Shown in pieces: positions 1 through 8,187 of a stretch of 37,858 nucleotides of DNA. The notes under the pieces are model-generated. The model searched no databases. It worked only from the letters and a program-made list of their open reading frames with translations, and had not been told where the DNA came from. The translations under genes were made by a program, and so were the position numbers. This DNA is from UBA9715 sp964553375 (GTDB taxonomy: Bacteria > Actinomycetota > Coriobacteriia > Coriobacteriales > Eggerthellaceae), in NCBI GenBank assembly GCA_964553375.1, contig CAZKKN010000016.1:1-37858 (forward strand), given 5' to 3'. Each line of letters opens with the position of its first letter. Position 1 is the stretch's first letter.

Positions 1-79
1 TGTGTAATTTACACCCATTCCGTTAGCAAAAAGTTGTAAGCCACTGGGAAAAGCTCTCAAACTGAAATCACAGATATCG

Positions 80-110
80 GACCCGCTGAAGCCTCGGCGG
101 GTCTTTCTAT
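80..110. terminator. Probable intrinsic terminator
   Basis: A perfect 7-bp stem (GACCCGC at 80-86, GCGGGTC at 97-103) with a 10-nt loop is followed by TTTCTATT. On the plus strand it would end transcription of a gene lying left of the window. No gene is visible between 1 and 79. Confidence 0.6.
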
Positions 111-667
111 TCCCAGGTCAAGCACATTTTTTGATTCTGCGGTATTAAGAGAATTCGAAAGAAGTGGAAAGATTTGGATAGCTTTCCAAAACAATGGTCT
201 CGATAAACCACTTGCAACGATTGCTTGGGAGTGTTTTTCGCCCGAAACGGCAAAAATAGTACCATTTTGAACTCACTCCCAATTCGGGGCACCTAATTTC
301 ATGTTTGCCCAGTTCAGGATGGGGTGTAAAAAATCGCCTGGTGCTGAAGAATTGGTTGATTTTTCAGCGGTTTTCGAGCAATTCGCACTCTCACCAAGAT
401 TCGGAAAACAGTACCAGCCGAGTTGTTATTGCATGAAATAGAGCCGAATGCGGGGTCATAGCCAAGCTCTTTTTTGGATGGCGTGTGGTACCGTTCGTGT
501 TTCCTTTATATCCATCAATTGCGTTGCAAGACATCAAACGCCACTTCAAGACTCTTAAGGCTATCGTTTTTGTACCGTGTGTGGTGTTCGAGATAGGATA
601 TCGTTTCGCATATGCGGCCGAAACGTACGAAAGCTTCTAGATCATCGCCTGATGACCCTCACGTCTA
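111..667. other. Intergenic, no gene recognised
   Basis: Only short ORFs with low-complexity translations are present, none with a convincing ribosome binding site or family motif. A 61-codon minus-strand frame at 107-292 looks like a chance ORF. I see no RNA gene here. Confidence 0.5.
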
Positions 668-1537
668 TCATAGCTCGATGATATGCGGTATCACTTCTGG
701 GTCGTGGTTGGCAAGCGCTTCGATGCAGGCGGGATCAAGACACTGCTCCTTTATCCATGCAAGGGACACTTTCTGATCCGCCTTATCTTCTGCGATTCCG
801 CTCGTGATCATCGCATCCCAAGACTGCCTCGAATACCCACCATCGGAGAACAAGAGCACGAACTTCCCCTCGCAATTTGAAATTTTGACAGCAAAGAGTC
901 CAGGAGAGTGCCCCGGGATGGCAACAAGCGTGATAGAGCCATCATCGAATAGATCGAAGGATTTTCCGAAAGGACCTTGCATCTCGTTCCAATCGAACAG
1001 TTCTATTCTTGCACCTTCCCACCTTTTTTTCTGGTAGCGTATTTTGCTGATGATTCCCCGAGAAGTACCTTCCATCTCATCACGAGACACGAGGATGTGC
1101 TTGGCATTAGCTAGAGGCATGAGCCCGTTCACATGGTCGCAATCTAGGTGGGTGAGCAGCAAGTAATCGATGTCGGATGGAGCTATGCCCATTTTATGTA
1201 GTTGCTCATCGAGTGCAAGACCATGTTCAACAAGACCTTGGTTCACGAGATACAGCAGCCGAGAGCCGAGCGATCTTATCTGTGCTTTTCTGTCGAAGCT
1301 GCCATTGGGACTCATGTCGCGATTCCAGCCCGCGTCAACGACGATAAGCCCCTTGGGATGCTCGATGAGATAGGCTGATACAGGTAGCCATATCCGTTTA
1401 GACCTAGGAGAAAAGATGCCCGAAGCTTTCAAGGGATCGCATCTATCGCCTCCAAAAGCGAGCTCAGGCGCGATGCGCACCTCTCCGACATGAAGTACGT
1501 GTATTTTTATATGGCTTAAAGTCACATTGTCTTCCAT
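668..1537 (-). CDS. MBL-fold hydrolase, N-acyl-homoserine-lactonase-like
   Basis: A 289-aa cytoplasmic protein with the metallo-beta-lactamase fold layout of the AHL lactonase (AttM/AiiA-like) branch. The metal motif reads THLDCDH (His130, Asp132, Asp134, His135), so the second His of the usual HxHxDH is replaced by Asp. Downstream metal or catalytic positions are IPGHSPG (His210), LFSDGG (Asp232) and NHDPEV near the C-terminus. There is no signal peptide. The start is supported by GAGGACGAG just upstream of the ATG. It is the last gene of a minus-strand series GNAT, TetR, MBL with gaps of about 100 bp, so it may be the TetR target. Family placement is good. The substrate (lactone or another ester) is unknown, and quorum quenching should not be assumed. 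Confidence 0.85.
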   Translation of the reverse strand: MEDNVTLSHIKIHVLHVGEVRIAPELAFGGDRCDPLKASGIFSPRSKRIWLPVSAYLIEHPKGLIVVDAGWNRDMSPNGSFDRKAQIRSLGSRLLYLVNQGLVEHGLALDEQLHKMGIAPSDIDYLLLTHLDCDHVNGLMPLANAKHILVSRDEMEGTSRGIISKIRYQKKRWEGARIELFDWNEMQGPFGKSFDLFDDGSITLVAIPGHSPGLFAVKISNCEGKFVLLFSDGGYSRQSWDAMITSGIAEDKADQKVSLAWIKEQCLDPACIEALANHDPEVIPHIIEL

Positions 1538-1653
1538 CTCGTCCTCTGATGTCTGCTAGCTCTTAGAAGATGCGCTTCTTATTAGTTCATAGTTCACTTT
1601 AAGCGCTACTCAGGAAAGACAAGAACGACACATTTGTAGATTGTGTACAGAGT

Positions 1654-2247
1654 TTAGAATGGGCGGATTTCTGATTTGCCGGTGAATGCGGGAAGTATTT
1701 CAAGCGAGCGAGACAATGCAGCATGAACGTCTTCTCTTGGTACAGAAGACGGATCATTGAGCCAGAATATGCATGCCGAGACAACGACTGAGGCGGCAAC
1801 TTCCATCAGAAAGTCGGTGCGTGCCATTAGCCCAGTCTCGCGATCGAGCCGTTTGCGCAGATGAGCTTTGATGGCATCTTTCCACTTCTCGGAAAGTCGG
1901 CCGTTGTGGCGAATGACTAATTCCGCATAGAAAAACGCCGAATTGGCCTCTAAGTAGTCAAGAGTCGGCTCATATGGCGAAAGCGATGTCGAGTCTATCA
2001 TGCCCGGAGAAGCGACCCAATCGTTCATTGCGGTTATCCTTGCGATATGGATGTCCTCAAGCTGCTCCATCAGCTCGTCGATGTTACCATAATGAGTATA
2101 AAAGGTGCTCCTGGCCACATGAGCTTCATCGCAAAGCTGCTTGACATCGATGGAAGAGAGAGGCTTCTTGCAAAGAAGGGATTCAAGGGCATCCGCCATT
2201 GATGCCTGCGCCGGGGTCATATGTTCGAAGCCATATCGTTTATCCAT
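1654..2247 (-). CDS. TetR/AcrR-family transcriptional regulator
   Basis: A 197-aa protein with an N-terminal TetR helix-turn-helix (about residues 15-60; the recognition-helix region reads HVARSTFYTHYGNIDELM) and a divergent all-helical ligand-binding C-terminal part. This is the normal length for the family. No strong Shine-Dalgarno sequence precedes the chosen ATG, and Met10 is an alternative start. It lies between the GNAT gene and the MBL hydrolase gene on the same strand and probably regulates itself and one or both neighbours. The ligand is unknown. Confidence 0.88.
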   Translation of the reverse strand: MDKRYGFEHMTPAQASMADALESLLCKKPLSSIDVKQLCDEAHVARSTFYTHYGNIDELMEQLEDIHIARITAMNDWVASPGMIDSTSLSPYEPTLDYLEANSAFFYAELVIRHNGRLSEKWKDAIKAHLRKRLDRETGLMARTDFLMEVAASVVVSACIFWLNDPSSVPREDVHAALSRSLEILPAFTGKSEIRPF

Positions 2248-2342
2248 GATTGATATATTTTAAGGTTCCCATCTGCTCATTCTGACTATCAAGTGTGATA
2301 AGCGGCATCGAATGAAATCCCTTAGTCCTATGGGCGTCATTT

Positions 2343-2804
2343 TTAGGACAGGAGCATTTCGAATGCGACGTTCGCTCTTTCGAACGGGAACTTATCCTTA
2401 TCGACGGGCATCTCTGTGAAACCGAACTTGCGATACAAATGGATTGCAGCTTCGCAAGCGCTATTTGTAACGATGATGATTCGGTCGATGCCCTTATTGC
2501 GAGCATATTCGATGCAGGCGTTAAGGCAGGCACTCCCTGCTCCTGTTCCGGTAGACATACCACGAGCTGCGAATTTCATGATCTCCCAATCGCCATCCTC
2601 GCGAGGTCCAATGAGGCAGCATGCCAAGACTGAACCGTAGTCGTCAAGCGCAAAGAAGATTTCACCACCAGCAGCAATATAGTTGTCGACATTGGCAAGT
2701 TCACGCTCGTCTTCGGGCTCCATCGTAAACATCTCAGAGATCCAAGCCGTGTTCAATTCGATGAAGTCATCAAGGTATTCAGGAGAGTAAGGAACAACAA
2801 CCAT
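2343..2804 (-). CDS. GNAT-family N-acetyltransferase
   Basis: A 153-aa protein with the GNAT fold. The acetyl-CoA pyrophosphate-binding loop is seen as ARGMSTGTGAGSAC, followed by the helix NACIEYARNKG, then IIIVTN and the C-terminal motif AIHLYRKFGFTEM that is typical of small-molecule GNATs. I chose the ATG at 2804 because AAAGGG sits 6 nt upstream; a longer frame would begin at a TTG without a better site. It is the first gene of a minus-strand series followed by TetR and MBL genes. The acceptor substrate is not predictable. Confidence 0.88.
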   Translation of the reverse strand: MVVVPYSPEYLDDFIELNTAWISEMFTMEPEDERELANVDNYIAAGGEIFFALDDYGSVLACCLIGPREDGDWEIMKFAARGMSTGTGAGSACLNACIEYARNKGIDRIIIVTNSACEAAIHLYRKFGFTEMPVDKDKFPFERANVAFEMLLS

Positions 2805-3049
2805 TGCTTGCCCTTTATCCTTTCTTCTAATCAAATCAATTCTGTGGAAATAGGCAATTGATTAGTGGGTATAGCCAGGTCATTCTGAAGAGCGTTATGT
2901 TTCATTCTCGCTTCACTCTTTTCATAACTCGTCATTCATGGTTTTCCTGCAATACCATTTTAGATTAGGAGGTCCGTTTAAGACATTGAAATGCCATCGG
3001 CGTTCGGCTTTGCGTGTAGATAAATCTTGCATCAAGTGAGTCCAAAACG

Positions 3050-3069
3050 GTACCGAGATTTCTCGGTAC
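3050..3069. repeat. Perfect inverted repeat
   Basis: Arms GTACCGAGA (3050-3058) and TCTCGGTAC (3061-3069) are separated by TT. The repeat lies just upstream of the coding remnant at 3099-3152. It could be a protein-binding dyad or an RNA hairpin. There is no U-tract, so it is not a standard terminator. Confidence 0.55.
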
Positions 3070-3098
3070 TGGACGGACATCCTATAACGAGGCGATAT

Positions 3099-3152
3099 GA
3101 CATGACCCTGCACGTGCAATTATCCGCCCCTGCAACTATTGAGTGGGAATAG
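3099..3152 (+). pseudogene. Remnant of a gene 3' end, GuaA-like C-terminus
   Basis: One frame reads D-M-T-L-H-V-Q-L-S-A-P-A-T-I-E-W-E-stop. The last residues PATIEWE are the usual C-terminal signature of GMP synthase. The same frame is blocked by a stop about 80 nt upstream and no start or other GuaA sequence precedes it, so only a fragment is present. The 54 bp are about 76% identical by eye to the coding end at the right window edge (37805-37858, minus strand), with many differences at synonymous positions. The two copies are in opposite orientation. It could be a leftover integration target. A chance match over the short TIEWE part is the alternative. Confidence 0.35.
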
Positions 3153-3154
3153 GA

Positions 3155-3337
3155 CGCGATTGCAAGATCATAGGGCGCCTTGATCGCCCTATCCATTCTT
3201 CTTCCGGATTACATCGCGTTTCGGCCTCGAAAGTATGGTTAAGCAGACTGTAAGGCGGCTGAAGCCGTACTTCCGGCGTCGAAAGTACGGATATCGCGAT
3301 TGCGATCATACTCTCGAGGCGAAAAGTCGATGTAATC
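3155..3337. repeat. Nested inverted and direct repeat cluster
   Basis: A 31-bp imperfect inverted repeat (3207-3237 against 3307-3337, sharing GATTACATCG and CCTCGARAGTATG) encloses a perfect 8-bp hairpin, CCGTACTT/AAGTACGG (3265-3272/3283-3290). The word TCGAAAGTAYGG recurs at 3228-3238 and 3280-3290. CGCGATTGC followed by GATCATA occurs twice in direct orientation (3155-3172, 3295-3310). A 7-bp hairpin, TAGGGCG/CGCCCTA (3171-3177/3185-3191), lies at the left. No coding gene spans the region. It could be a structured RNA, a cluster of protein-binding sites or a decayed repeat element. Confidence 0.6.
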
Positions 3338-3530
3338 AACCTGCTTTTTGGATAGCTGCACCGCGCGTCGGATGGATGCCCGGATAGTCAGGCTGCGTCA
3401 CCTTTTCCACACCACGAAACAGTGGGCTGACTGCCAGCTCACGGGGAGGTGACGGATTGGCGGGTGGGAGTATGCCATAGGTGGCTTGGTCTTAAAGTAG
3501 AGCTATAAGTGGCAGAAGGAAGGGGACATC

Positions 3531-3791
3531 ATGGAGATCCGCATACCCGATGAGCGCGAGGACCTGCGCCTGGACCGGCAGCACGGGGACGAGAAGCTGA
3601 AGCACATCAAGGACCACGAGGGCGACCTGCGTCGAAAAGAGCAGGACGGCTCCTATCACCGGATGAAAGAGGCCAAGGAAGGCCATGACTACGCCCTGGG
3701 CTACGAGGAGCGCGACGAGCGCCATCGTCAGCACGAGCGCGATGCCGCCCTGGTCGAGGAAGTGAACACCGCTCTGCGTGATAACGGCTAG
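3531..3791 (+). CDS. Small highly charged hypothetical protein
   Basis: An 86-aa protein with AAGGAAGG about 8 nt upstream of its ATG, a strong ribosome binding site. Nearly two thirds of the residues are Asp, Glu, Lys, Arg or His in mixed-charge runs (for example LRRKEQDGSYHRMKEAKEG), with almost no hydrophobic core. It is probably a disordered or coiled-coil protein. The complementary strand carries an open frame (3492-3866) whose translation is almost purely hydrophobic, which is the expected mirror of this composition and is not a second gene. I recognise no family. A repeat-rich leader lies upstream, and the gene is convergent with the acetylene-hydratase-like gene. Confidence 0.6.
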   Translation: MEIRIPDEREDLRLDRQHGDEKLKHIKDHEGDLRRKEQDGSYHRMKEAKEGHDYALGYEERDERHRQHERDAALVEEVNTALRDNG

Positions 3792-3925
3792 ACCTCTTTC
3801 ATACGCAAGAACAGGCTGATTCGCTGCTCTTGCCGTGCACTGAGTGACTGGATTGCATAACCGCATCGCACGCCAGAAAGGTGCGTCGTATAGTTACGCC
3901 TCATCCTGATTATCGATTTGCTCTC

Positions 3926-6070
3926 CTAGAGCTTGGTTACCCTCACGTGGATGCTGCCGCGCAGGCCGGGGACACCCTGCGGACCGTCGAGGTTCCAAGA
4001 CTCGTCAGGGAACAGCATGCCATCATTGAGCTGCAGGGCACCGCTCAGGCCCTCGGCCAGTCCCTGGGCCGTTTCGGGCTTCCACCATCCATGGGGCACA
4101 CGGATGCTGCCTGCGGGCTGGTTGGCGTCAATCTTTGCCAGCAGCCTCACCTTGCCATAGGCGCTTTCCACCTCGCAAGCATCGCCCTCGGCGATGTCCT
4201 CGCGCTGGGCATCCTCAGGATTGATGAACAGGTAGGCATCGGGCTCGTGGACGCGCAGGCTCTCGATTTGATGCAGGCAGGTGTTATACGAGTAGCGTTC
4301 GCGATAACCGGCGAAGGCAATGTAGGGGAACTTGCCCGATGCGGCACCGGGATCGGCAGGCTCGATATAGGAAGGCAGGGAGTCGTAGCCGAGGTCGGCC
4401 AGTACGCTGCTTGCAAGCTCCACCTTGCCCGACGGCGTGACGAACCGCCCCATGGCAACGGGCTTCATCATCACAGGCATCGGCGCTTGCGCGCAAGCGT
4501 CTTCCCAGGTCATATCCAGCGGCGCCAAGCGGAAGTCGTAGAGTGCGTACTCGTCCTCCCAAGGGAATGCATCTGCCAGCCCCAAACGGTCGGCAAGGCC
4601 CTTCACTACGAAGTACCAGCTCTTGCATTCGCCGACCGGCTCGCAGAAAGCCTGTCCCACAGTAAGCAGCGGCGCGAGGTCGAAGGCGGGTGCGAGCACG
4701 TCGCGCTCGGCCCACATGTCGCCCGGTAGCACGTAATCGGAAAGCTGCGCAGTAGGCGTCATCCAGTTCTCGAAGGCCACCATTAGGTCCTGGTTCATGA
4801 GCGCATCCACGATGCCTTGTTGGTTCGCATAGCTCATCACTGTGTTGTTGGCCACGGCGAAGAACGCTTTCACGGGGTAGGGGCCCTCACCGCGCATGGC
4901 TGCGAAGAGGTCGGGTGGGATGGCAGCGCACGACTGCGTCAGGATGTCGGGTTCATAAGGGATTCCGAAACGCTGCAAGGCATCGCGGTACAGATCGGAA
5001 GCGGCAAATGTGAGCAACGAATGGGTATGGCGTCCAAGTTGCTTGGCGCGTTGTTCGGCTGTGAGCGCAGGATAGTCGGCAAGCTGTGCATTCGTCACGC
5101 CGCCGAGTGCAGGACCGAACACCGTCTCGGACTTGTTGAGGTTTCCGCAGATGGCGCGTAGGATGCAAAGCGCCTGGATGAGCGAGGTGGAGTTCACCTG
5201 CATATCGGGTACCACGCCCCAGGGAATGAGTGCCGCCTGCGCATTCGCATAGATGCGCGCGGTCTCGCGGATCTGCTCGGCCGAAATGCCGCAGATCTGC
5301 GCTACGCGCTCGGGGTCATACTCGCGCACGCGCTCACTCAGCTCATCGAAGCCTATGCATTGATCGCTTACGAAGCCGTGGTCATAGAGGTCCTCTTCGA
5401 TTATCACGTTGATCCACGCAAGCGCCAAGGCGGCATCGGTGCCATAGCGGATGCGCAAATGATGCTGAGCGAGCTTCGAAGTCTCGGTGATACGCGGGTC
5501 CACCTCGATCAGCGTAGCCCCACGGGCGAGCGCTTCCTTCAGATTCAGGAACTCTCTGGGCCAGCGCTCGGTATCGCGGTCCTGCCCGAAATAGATGATG
5601 CAATCGGCTACTTGCCAATTCGCACTGGTATACCAACCATATACAGCGCGATGGACCTGTGCGGTGTTTCCCATGCACAGCTGCACGGGAGCGATGTAGT
5701 TCACGGCACCCAAGTGGTTCATAAGGCGTCGGGTTATTCCACCGAAGCCGATGTTCAACGGCATCTCGGAAACCGCGAAAGTCTCAGGTCCGTATGTTGC
5801 AATGACCTGCTGGAGTTTAGCGGCGATCTCATCGAGCGCCTGGTCCCAGGAGACCTCTTCCCATTGCCCGCTACCGCGTTCGCCCATGCGCTTGAGCGGG
5901 TGAGTGATGCGGTCTGGATGCAGCCGGTATTCGTCGATGATGCGGATCTTGCTGCAAATCGCCGGTGCTTGCGGGTTTGCGGGAACAACCTTCAGCTTCC
6001 CATCGACCCTGGTAGCTGCAACGGCACAGCCCCCATCGCAGAAAACGCACGTGCTGAACTTGGTTTCCAT
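3926..6070 (-). CDS. Acetylene hydratase-like Mo/W bis-MGD enzyme
   Basis: A 714-aa member of the DMSO-reductase/molybdopterin superfamily. The [4Fe-4S] site is Cys8-x2-Cys11-x3-Cys15-x23-Cys39. It resembles Pelobacter acetylene hydratase as I remember that sequence: Asp12 directly follows the second Cys (catalytic Asp13 there), and LCMGNTAQVHR carries Cys132 at the place of the metal-ligand Cys141. The blocks MSYANQQ, MNQDLM, MTPTAQLSDYVLPGD and the C-terminal DESWNLD...GVPGLRG also correspond. Trp and Arg equivalents of the substrate ring appear in ERWPREF and AGYRER. There is no Tat or Sec signal, so it should be cytoplasmic. I moved the start to the ATG at 6070 (GGGAGG 7 nt upstream); a longer frame adds 17 non-homologous residues. 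No FeS or membrane subunit is adjacent, which fits a non-redox hydratase or a catechol-dehydroxylase-type orphan subunit. The LytTR regulator gene is divergent. The substrate is inferred only. Confidence 0.85.
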   Translation of the reverse strand: METKFSTCVFCDGGCAVAATRVDGKLKVVPANPQAPAICSKIRIIDEYRLHPDRITHPLKRMGERGSGQWEEVSWDQALDEIAAKLQQVIATYGPETFAVSEMPLNIGFGGITRRLMNHLGAVNYIAPVQLCMGNTAQVHRAVYGWYTSANWQVADCIIYFGQDRDTERWPREFLNLKEALARGATLIEVDPRITETSKLAQHHLRIRYGTDAALALAWINVIIEEDLYDHGFVSDQCIGFDELSERVREYDPERVAQICGISAEQIRETARIYANAQAALIPWGVVPDMQVNSTSLIQALCILRAICGNLNKSETVFGPALGGVTNAQLADYPALTAEQRAKQLGRHTHSLLTFAASDLYRDALQRFGIPYEPDILTQSCAAIPPDLFAAMRGEGPYPVKAFFAVANNTVMSYANQQGIVDALMNQDLMVAFENWMTPTAQLSDYVLPGDMWAERDVLAPAFDLAPLLTVGQAFCEPVGECKSWYFVVKGLADRLGLADAFPWEDEYALYDFRLAPLDMTWEDACAQAPMPVMMKPVAMGRFVTPSGKVELASSVLADLGYDSLPSYIEPADPGAASGKFPYIAFAGYRERYSYNTCLHQIESLRVHEPDAYLFINPEDAQREDIAEGDACEVESAYGKVRLLAKIDANQPAGSIRVPHGWWKPETAQGLAEGLSGALQLNDGMLFPDESWNLDGPQGVPGLRGSIHVRVTKL

Positions 6071-6310
6071 GGCAGACCCTCCCGTGGCTTCGACAGCTCT
6101 TCCGAGAAATGCTCTTGTCATAGAGTATACCTAAGGGTGAGAAGTAATGCGTAAGGGGGGTGAGATGCTGATGATATACAAGAGGCAATGCCTTGAAGAC
6201 CCTCACATGTTCGCGGGACGAGCATTTCCGGTAGGCATTCCAGCATCTTGCGCAAATCGCCTTTCCCTCCCAGCAGCATTTGATTATGTTGGGATGCGAA
6301 AGGAGATGCC

Positions 6311-6748
6311 ATGAATCTTGTCATCGAAACCGATCCCGATCTGCAGGACACGGAGGTTCTCATCCGATGCGTCGTCGTGGATGAGCATATCGCCTCCATC
6401 GTTGCGAGCCTGCAGATGCACGAGCAGCGCATAGTTGGCAAGGAGAACGGTGAGGCATTTCTCGTGCCGGTAGGGGAGGTTCTTTACTTCGAAACCGTGG
6501 ACCGCCATACATTCGCCTATACCTGCAATGCGGTTTTGGAGGTGGGTGCCTCCATCTCAGAGCTCTTGGATGGCTTGAAAGGCAGCGCCATCGTGCGCGC
6601 GGCCAAGAGCTGCCTCATAAACCTTTGCCATGTGAAAAGCCTGCGTCCTTATGTGGGCGGCCGTTTGCTCGCTCGCTTCGATAACGATGAGGAGATCATC
6701 GTTTCCCGCAAATACGCGAAAGAGATCAAGCAGCGGCTCGGCGTATAG
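6311..6748 (+). CDS. LytTR-domain transcriptional regulator
   Basis: A 145-aa protein without a receiver domain. The N-terminal about 45 residues are a short lead segment. The LytTR DNA-binding domain follows (GEAFLVPVGEVLYFETVDRH, then ASISELLDGL, FxRAAKSCLINLCHVKSL and VSRKYAKEIKQRL). AAAGGAGATGCC precedes the ATG. It is followed 25 bp later by a DUF3021 membrane protein, a pairing seen widely in Firmicutes and Actinobacteria where the membrane protein is thought to modulate the regulator. It is divergent from the acetylene-hydratase-like gene and could control it, but the sequence does not show this directly. Confidence 0.88.
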   Translation: MNLVIETDPDLQDTEVLIRCVVVDEHIASIVASLQMHEQRIVGKENGEAFLVPVGEVLYFETVDRHTFAYTCNAVLEVGASISELLDGLKGSAIVRAAKSCLINLCHVKSLRPYVGGRLLARFDNDEEIIVSRKYAKEIKQRLGV

Positions 6749-6773
6749 TCCGCAAGCCGGAAAGGAGGCGATT

Positions 6774-7250
6774 ATGACTAATAGAATCGTCAATCCAGAA
6801 GAGGTATCCATAAGCAAGACCCTTAAAGGCCTGGCACTCAACTTCTGCATCGCATTTACCCTATTCACGCTGTTCAGCTGCATATTCGGGCTTATCTTCG
6901 CCGATAAAGCCTCAAAGCCCGGCATAATTATGTGCCTTTCCATCGGCGTTGCCACACTCGTTGCGGCGGTCCTGCAGGCTGTCTTCTTCACACCTTTGCT
7001 TATCAAGCGTATGGGCTATGGGTTGCGATTGGCGCTTTTCGGTCTGAGCCTGTACGTCCTGCTTGCAATCTGCGGGGTCATATTCGATTGGTTTCCAGGC
7101 GATAACGCAGGGGCATGGATCAGCTTCACGGTTAGCTATCTCGTCATCTTGCTTCTGATGACTGCATTGTTCACGGCGGTCAATCACCGTAACATCAAAG
7201 CGCTCAACGAGGGGCTGGAGCGATTCAAGGCGAATAACGAAGAACGCTAA
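6774..7250 (+). CDS. DUF3021-family membrane protein
   Basis: A 158-aa protein with four predicted membrane segments (roughly residues 20-45, 50-75, 85-108 and 118-142), a short cytoplasmic N-terminus and a charged C-terminal tail ending FKANNEER. A strong ribosome binding site, AAAGGAGG, precedes the ATG; the longer open frame upstream overlaps the LytTR gene and is not used. It forms an operon with the LytTR gene. Members of this family are usually encoded beside LytTR regulators and are inferred to be their membrane partner. It ends 17 bp from the convergent LysR gene. Confidence 0.85.
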   Translation: MTNRIVNPEEVSISKTLKGLALNFCIAFTLFTLFSCIFGLIFADKASKPGIIMCLSIGVATLVAAVLQAVFFTPLLIKRMGYGLRLALFGLSLYVLLAICGVIFDWFPGDNAGAWISFTVSYLVILLLMTALFTAVNHRNIKALNEGLERFKANNEER

Positions 7251-7267
7251 GGATGTATCTGAAAGGC

Positions 7268-8149
7268 TTATTCGCGTGTTCGTTTCGCCGTTTCGTATAG
7301 CCTGAGGGCTTGGGTGCTCGGATGCTCGGGAAAGATCAATCCATAGGGGATGGTTTGCGGCTCAGCAAAGGGGATGCAGACGAGGTTTGGATGGATATCC
7401 TCCCAAATCTCGGATGTGACGATGGCCCGTTTGTTGAGCTCACAATCCGCGAACAGCTCCATGGTGTAGAAGGGCACATCGGTGATGCGATTGGCACCCA
7501 GACTGATAAGGTAGGCGCGGGCGGCGTCATATTCGGCCGACACTCCAGGCTTTAGGGTGACCAGGTCAAGGTTGTGGAGCAATTCCGGACTGACCGTCTG
7601 CGGACGAAGAGAGCCTTGCATCTTCGGCATGGCGATGCAAAGCGGCGCCTGTGTCAGTTCGAGGAAAAGGCAGCGGTCCCTATAGAGCTCGGACAGGAAG
7701 AGCCCCTCCATAACGTCATAGGACACACCGAGCCCACGGAGGTAATCGCCCGGTTTCACTCCGGCGCTCTCAAGGGAGATGATATCTATGCGGGTACCGG
7801 GTACATCCTCTATCATGTGCGACCAAATGCCTGGAAGCAGACGGCATTTCATAAGAAGCGATGTCGCTACCCGCAAAGAGCTCTCGCCCCGCTGAATCAG
7901 CTGTGCTCGGGCTATAGCCTCATCGGAGCGGCGCACGATCTCCAAAGCATCGCGATAGAGCGATTCCCCTGCTTCTGTGAGCTTCACGCCGCGGCGCCCT
8001 CGCTCGAACAGCACGATGCCAAGCCGCTGTTCTAGCAGGTCTATTTGCTGGATAAGGGAAGAAGGCGCGATATAGAGTGCTCGTGCCGCTTTGCTGAAAC
8101 TGCCTGCGTTGGCCGTTTCAATGAAGGATTCAACATGACGCGAATACAT
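7268..8149 (-). CDS. LysR-family transcriptional regulator
   Basis: A 293-aa protein. Residues 1-60 form the LysR winged helix (VESFIETANAGSFSKAARALYIAPSSLIQQI), followed by a linker helix and a two-lobed effector-binding domain (about 90-290). It is divergent from the MFS transporter gene across a 109-bp region with repeats that look like a LysR operator (8188-8240). This suggests that it activates the transporter in response to a small carboxylate, as is usual for such pairs; the effector is unknown. Length and layout are normal for the family. Confidence 0.9.
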   Translation of the reverse strand: MYSRHVESFIETANAGSFSKAARALYIAPSSLIQQIDLLEQRLGIVLFERGRRGVKLTEAGESLYRDALEIVRRSDEAIARAQLIQRGESSLRVATSLLMKCRLLPGIWSHMIEDVPGTRIDIISLESAGVKPGDYLRGLGVSYDVMEGLFLSELYRDRCLFLELTQAPLCIAMPKMQGSLRPQTVSPELLHNLDLVTLKPGVSAEYDAARAYLISLGANRITDVPFYTMELFADCELNKRAIVTSEIWEDIHPNLVCIPFAEPQTIPYGLIFPEHPSTQALRLYETAKRTRE

Positions 8150-8187
8150 GGCAACCCCTTTATGTTAGGTCTAAGCCTGACACAGCA

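Noticed and set aside
107..292. 61-codon minus-strand frame that might be a transposase fragment
   Set aside because: No ribosome binding site, no transposase motif and no inverted repeats around it.
2922..3339. Two short minus-strand frames (2922-3119, 3136-3339)
   Set aside because: They cross the repeat cluster and the GuaA-like remnant, have no start signals, and resemble no family.
3390..3480. Cobalamin or c-di-GMP riboswitch before the 86-aa gene
   Set aside because: Some short words look similar, but the conserved cores of those classes are not present in the right order.
3492..3866. 124-codon minus-strand frame with a membrane-protein-like translation
   Set aside because: It is the mirror of the charged plus-strand gene, which has the ribosome binding site.
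3881..4729. Long plus-strand frame opposite the acetylene-hydratase-like gene
   Set aside because: It is the antisense shadow of a well-supported enzyme gene; the translation has no recognisable domain.
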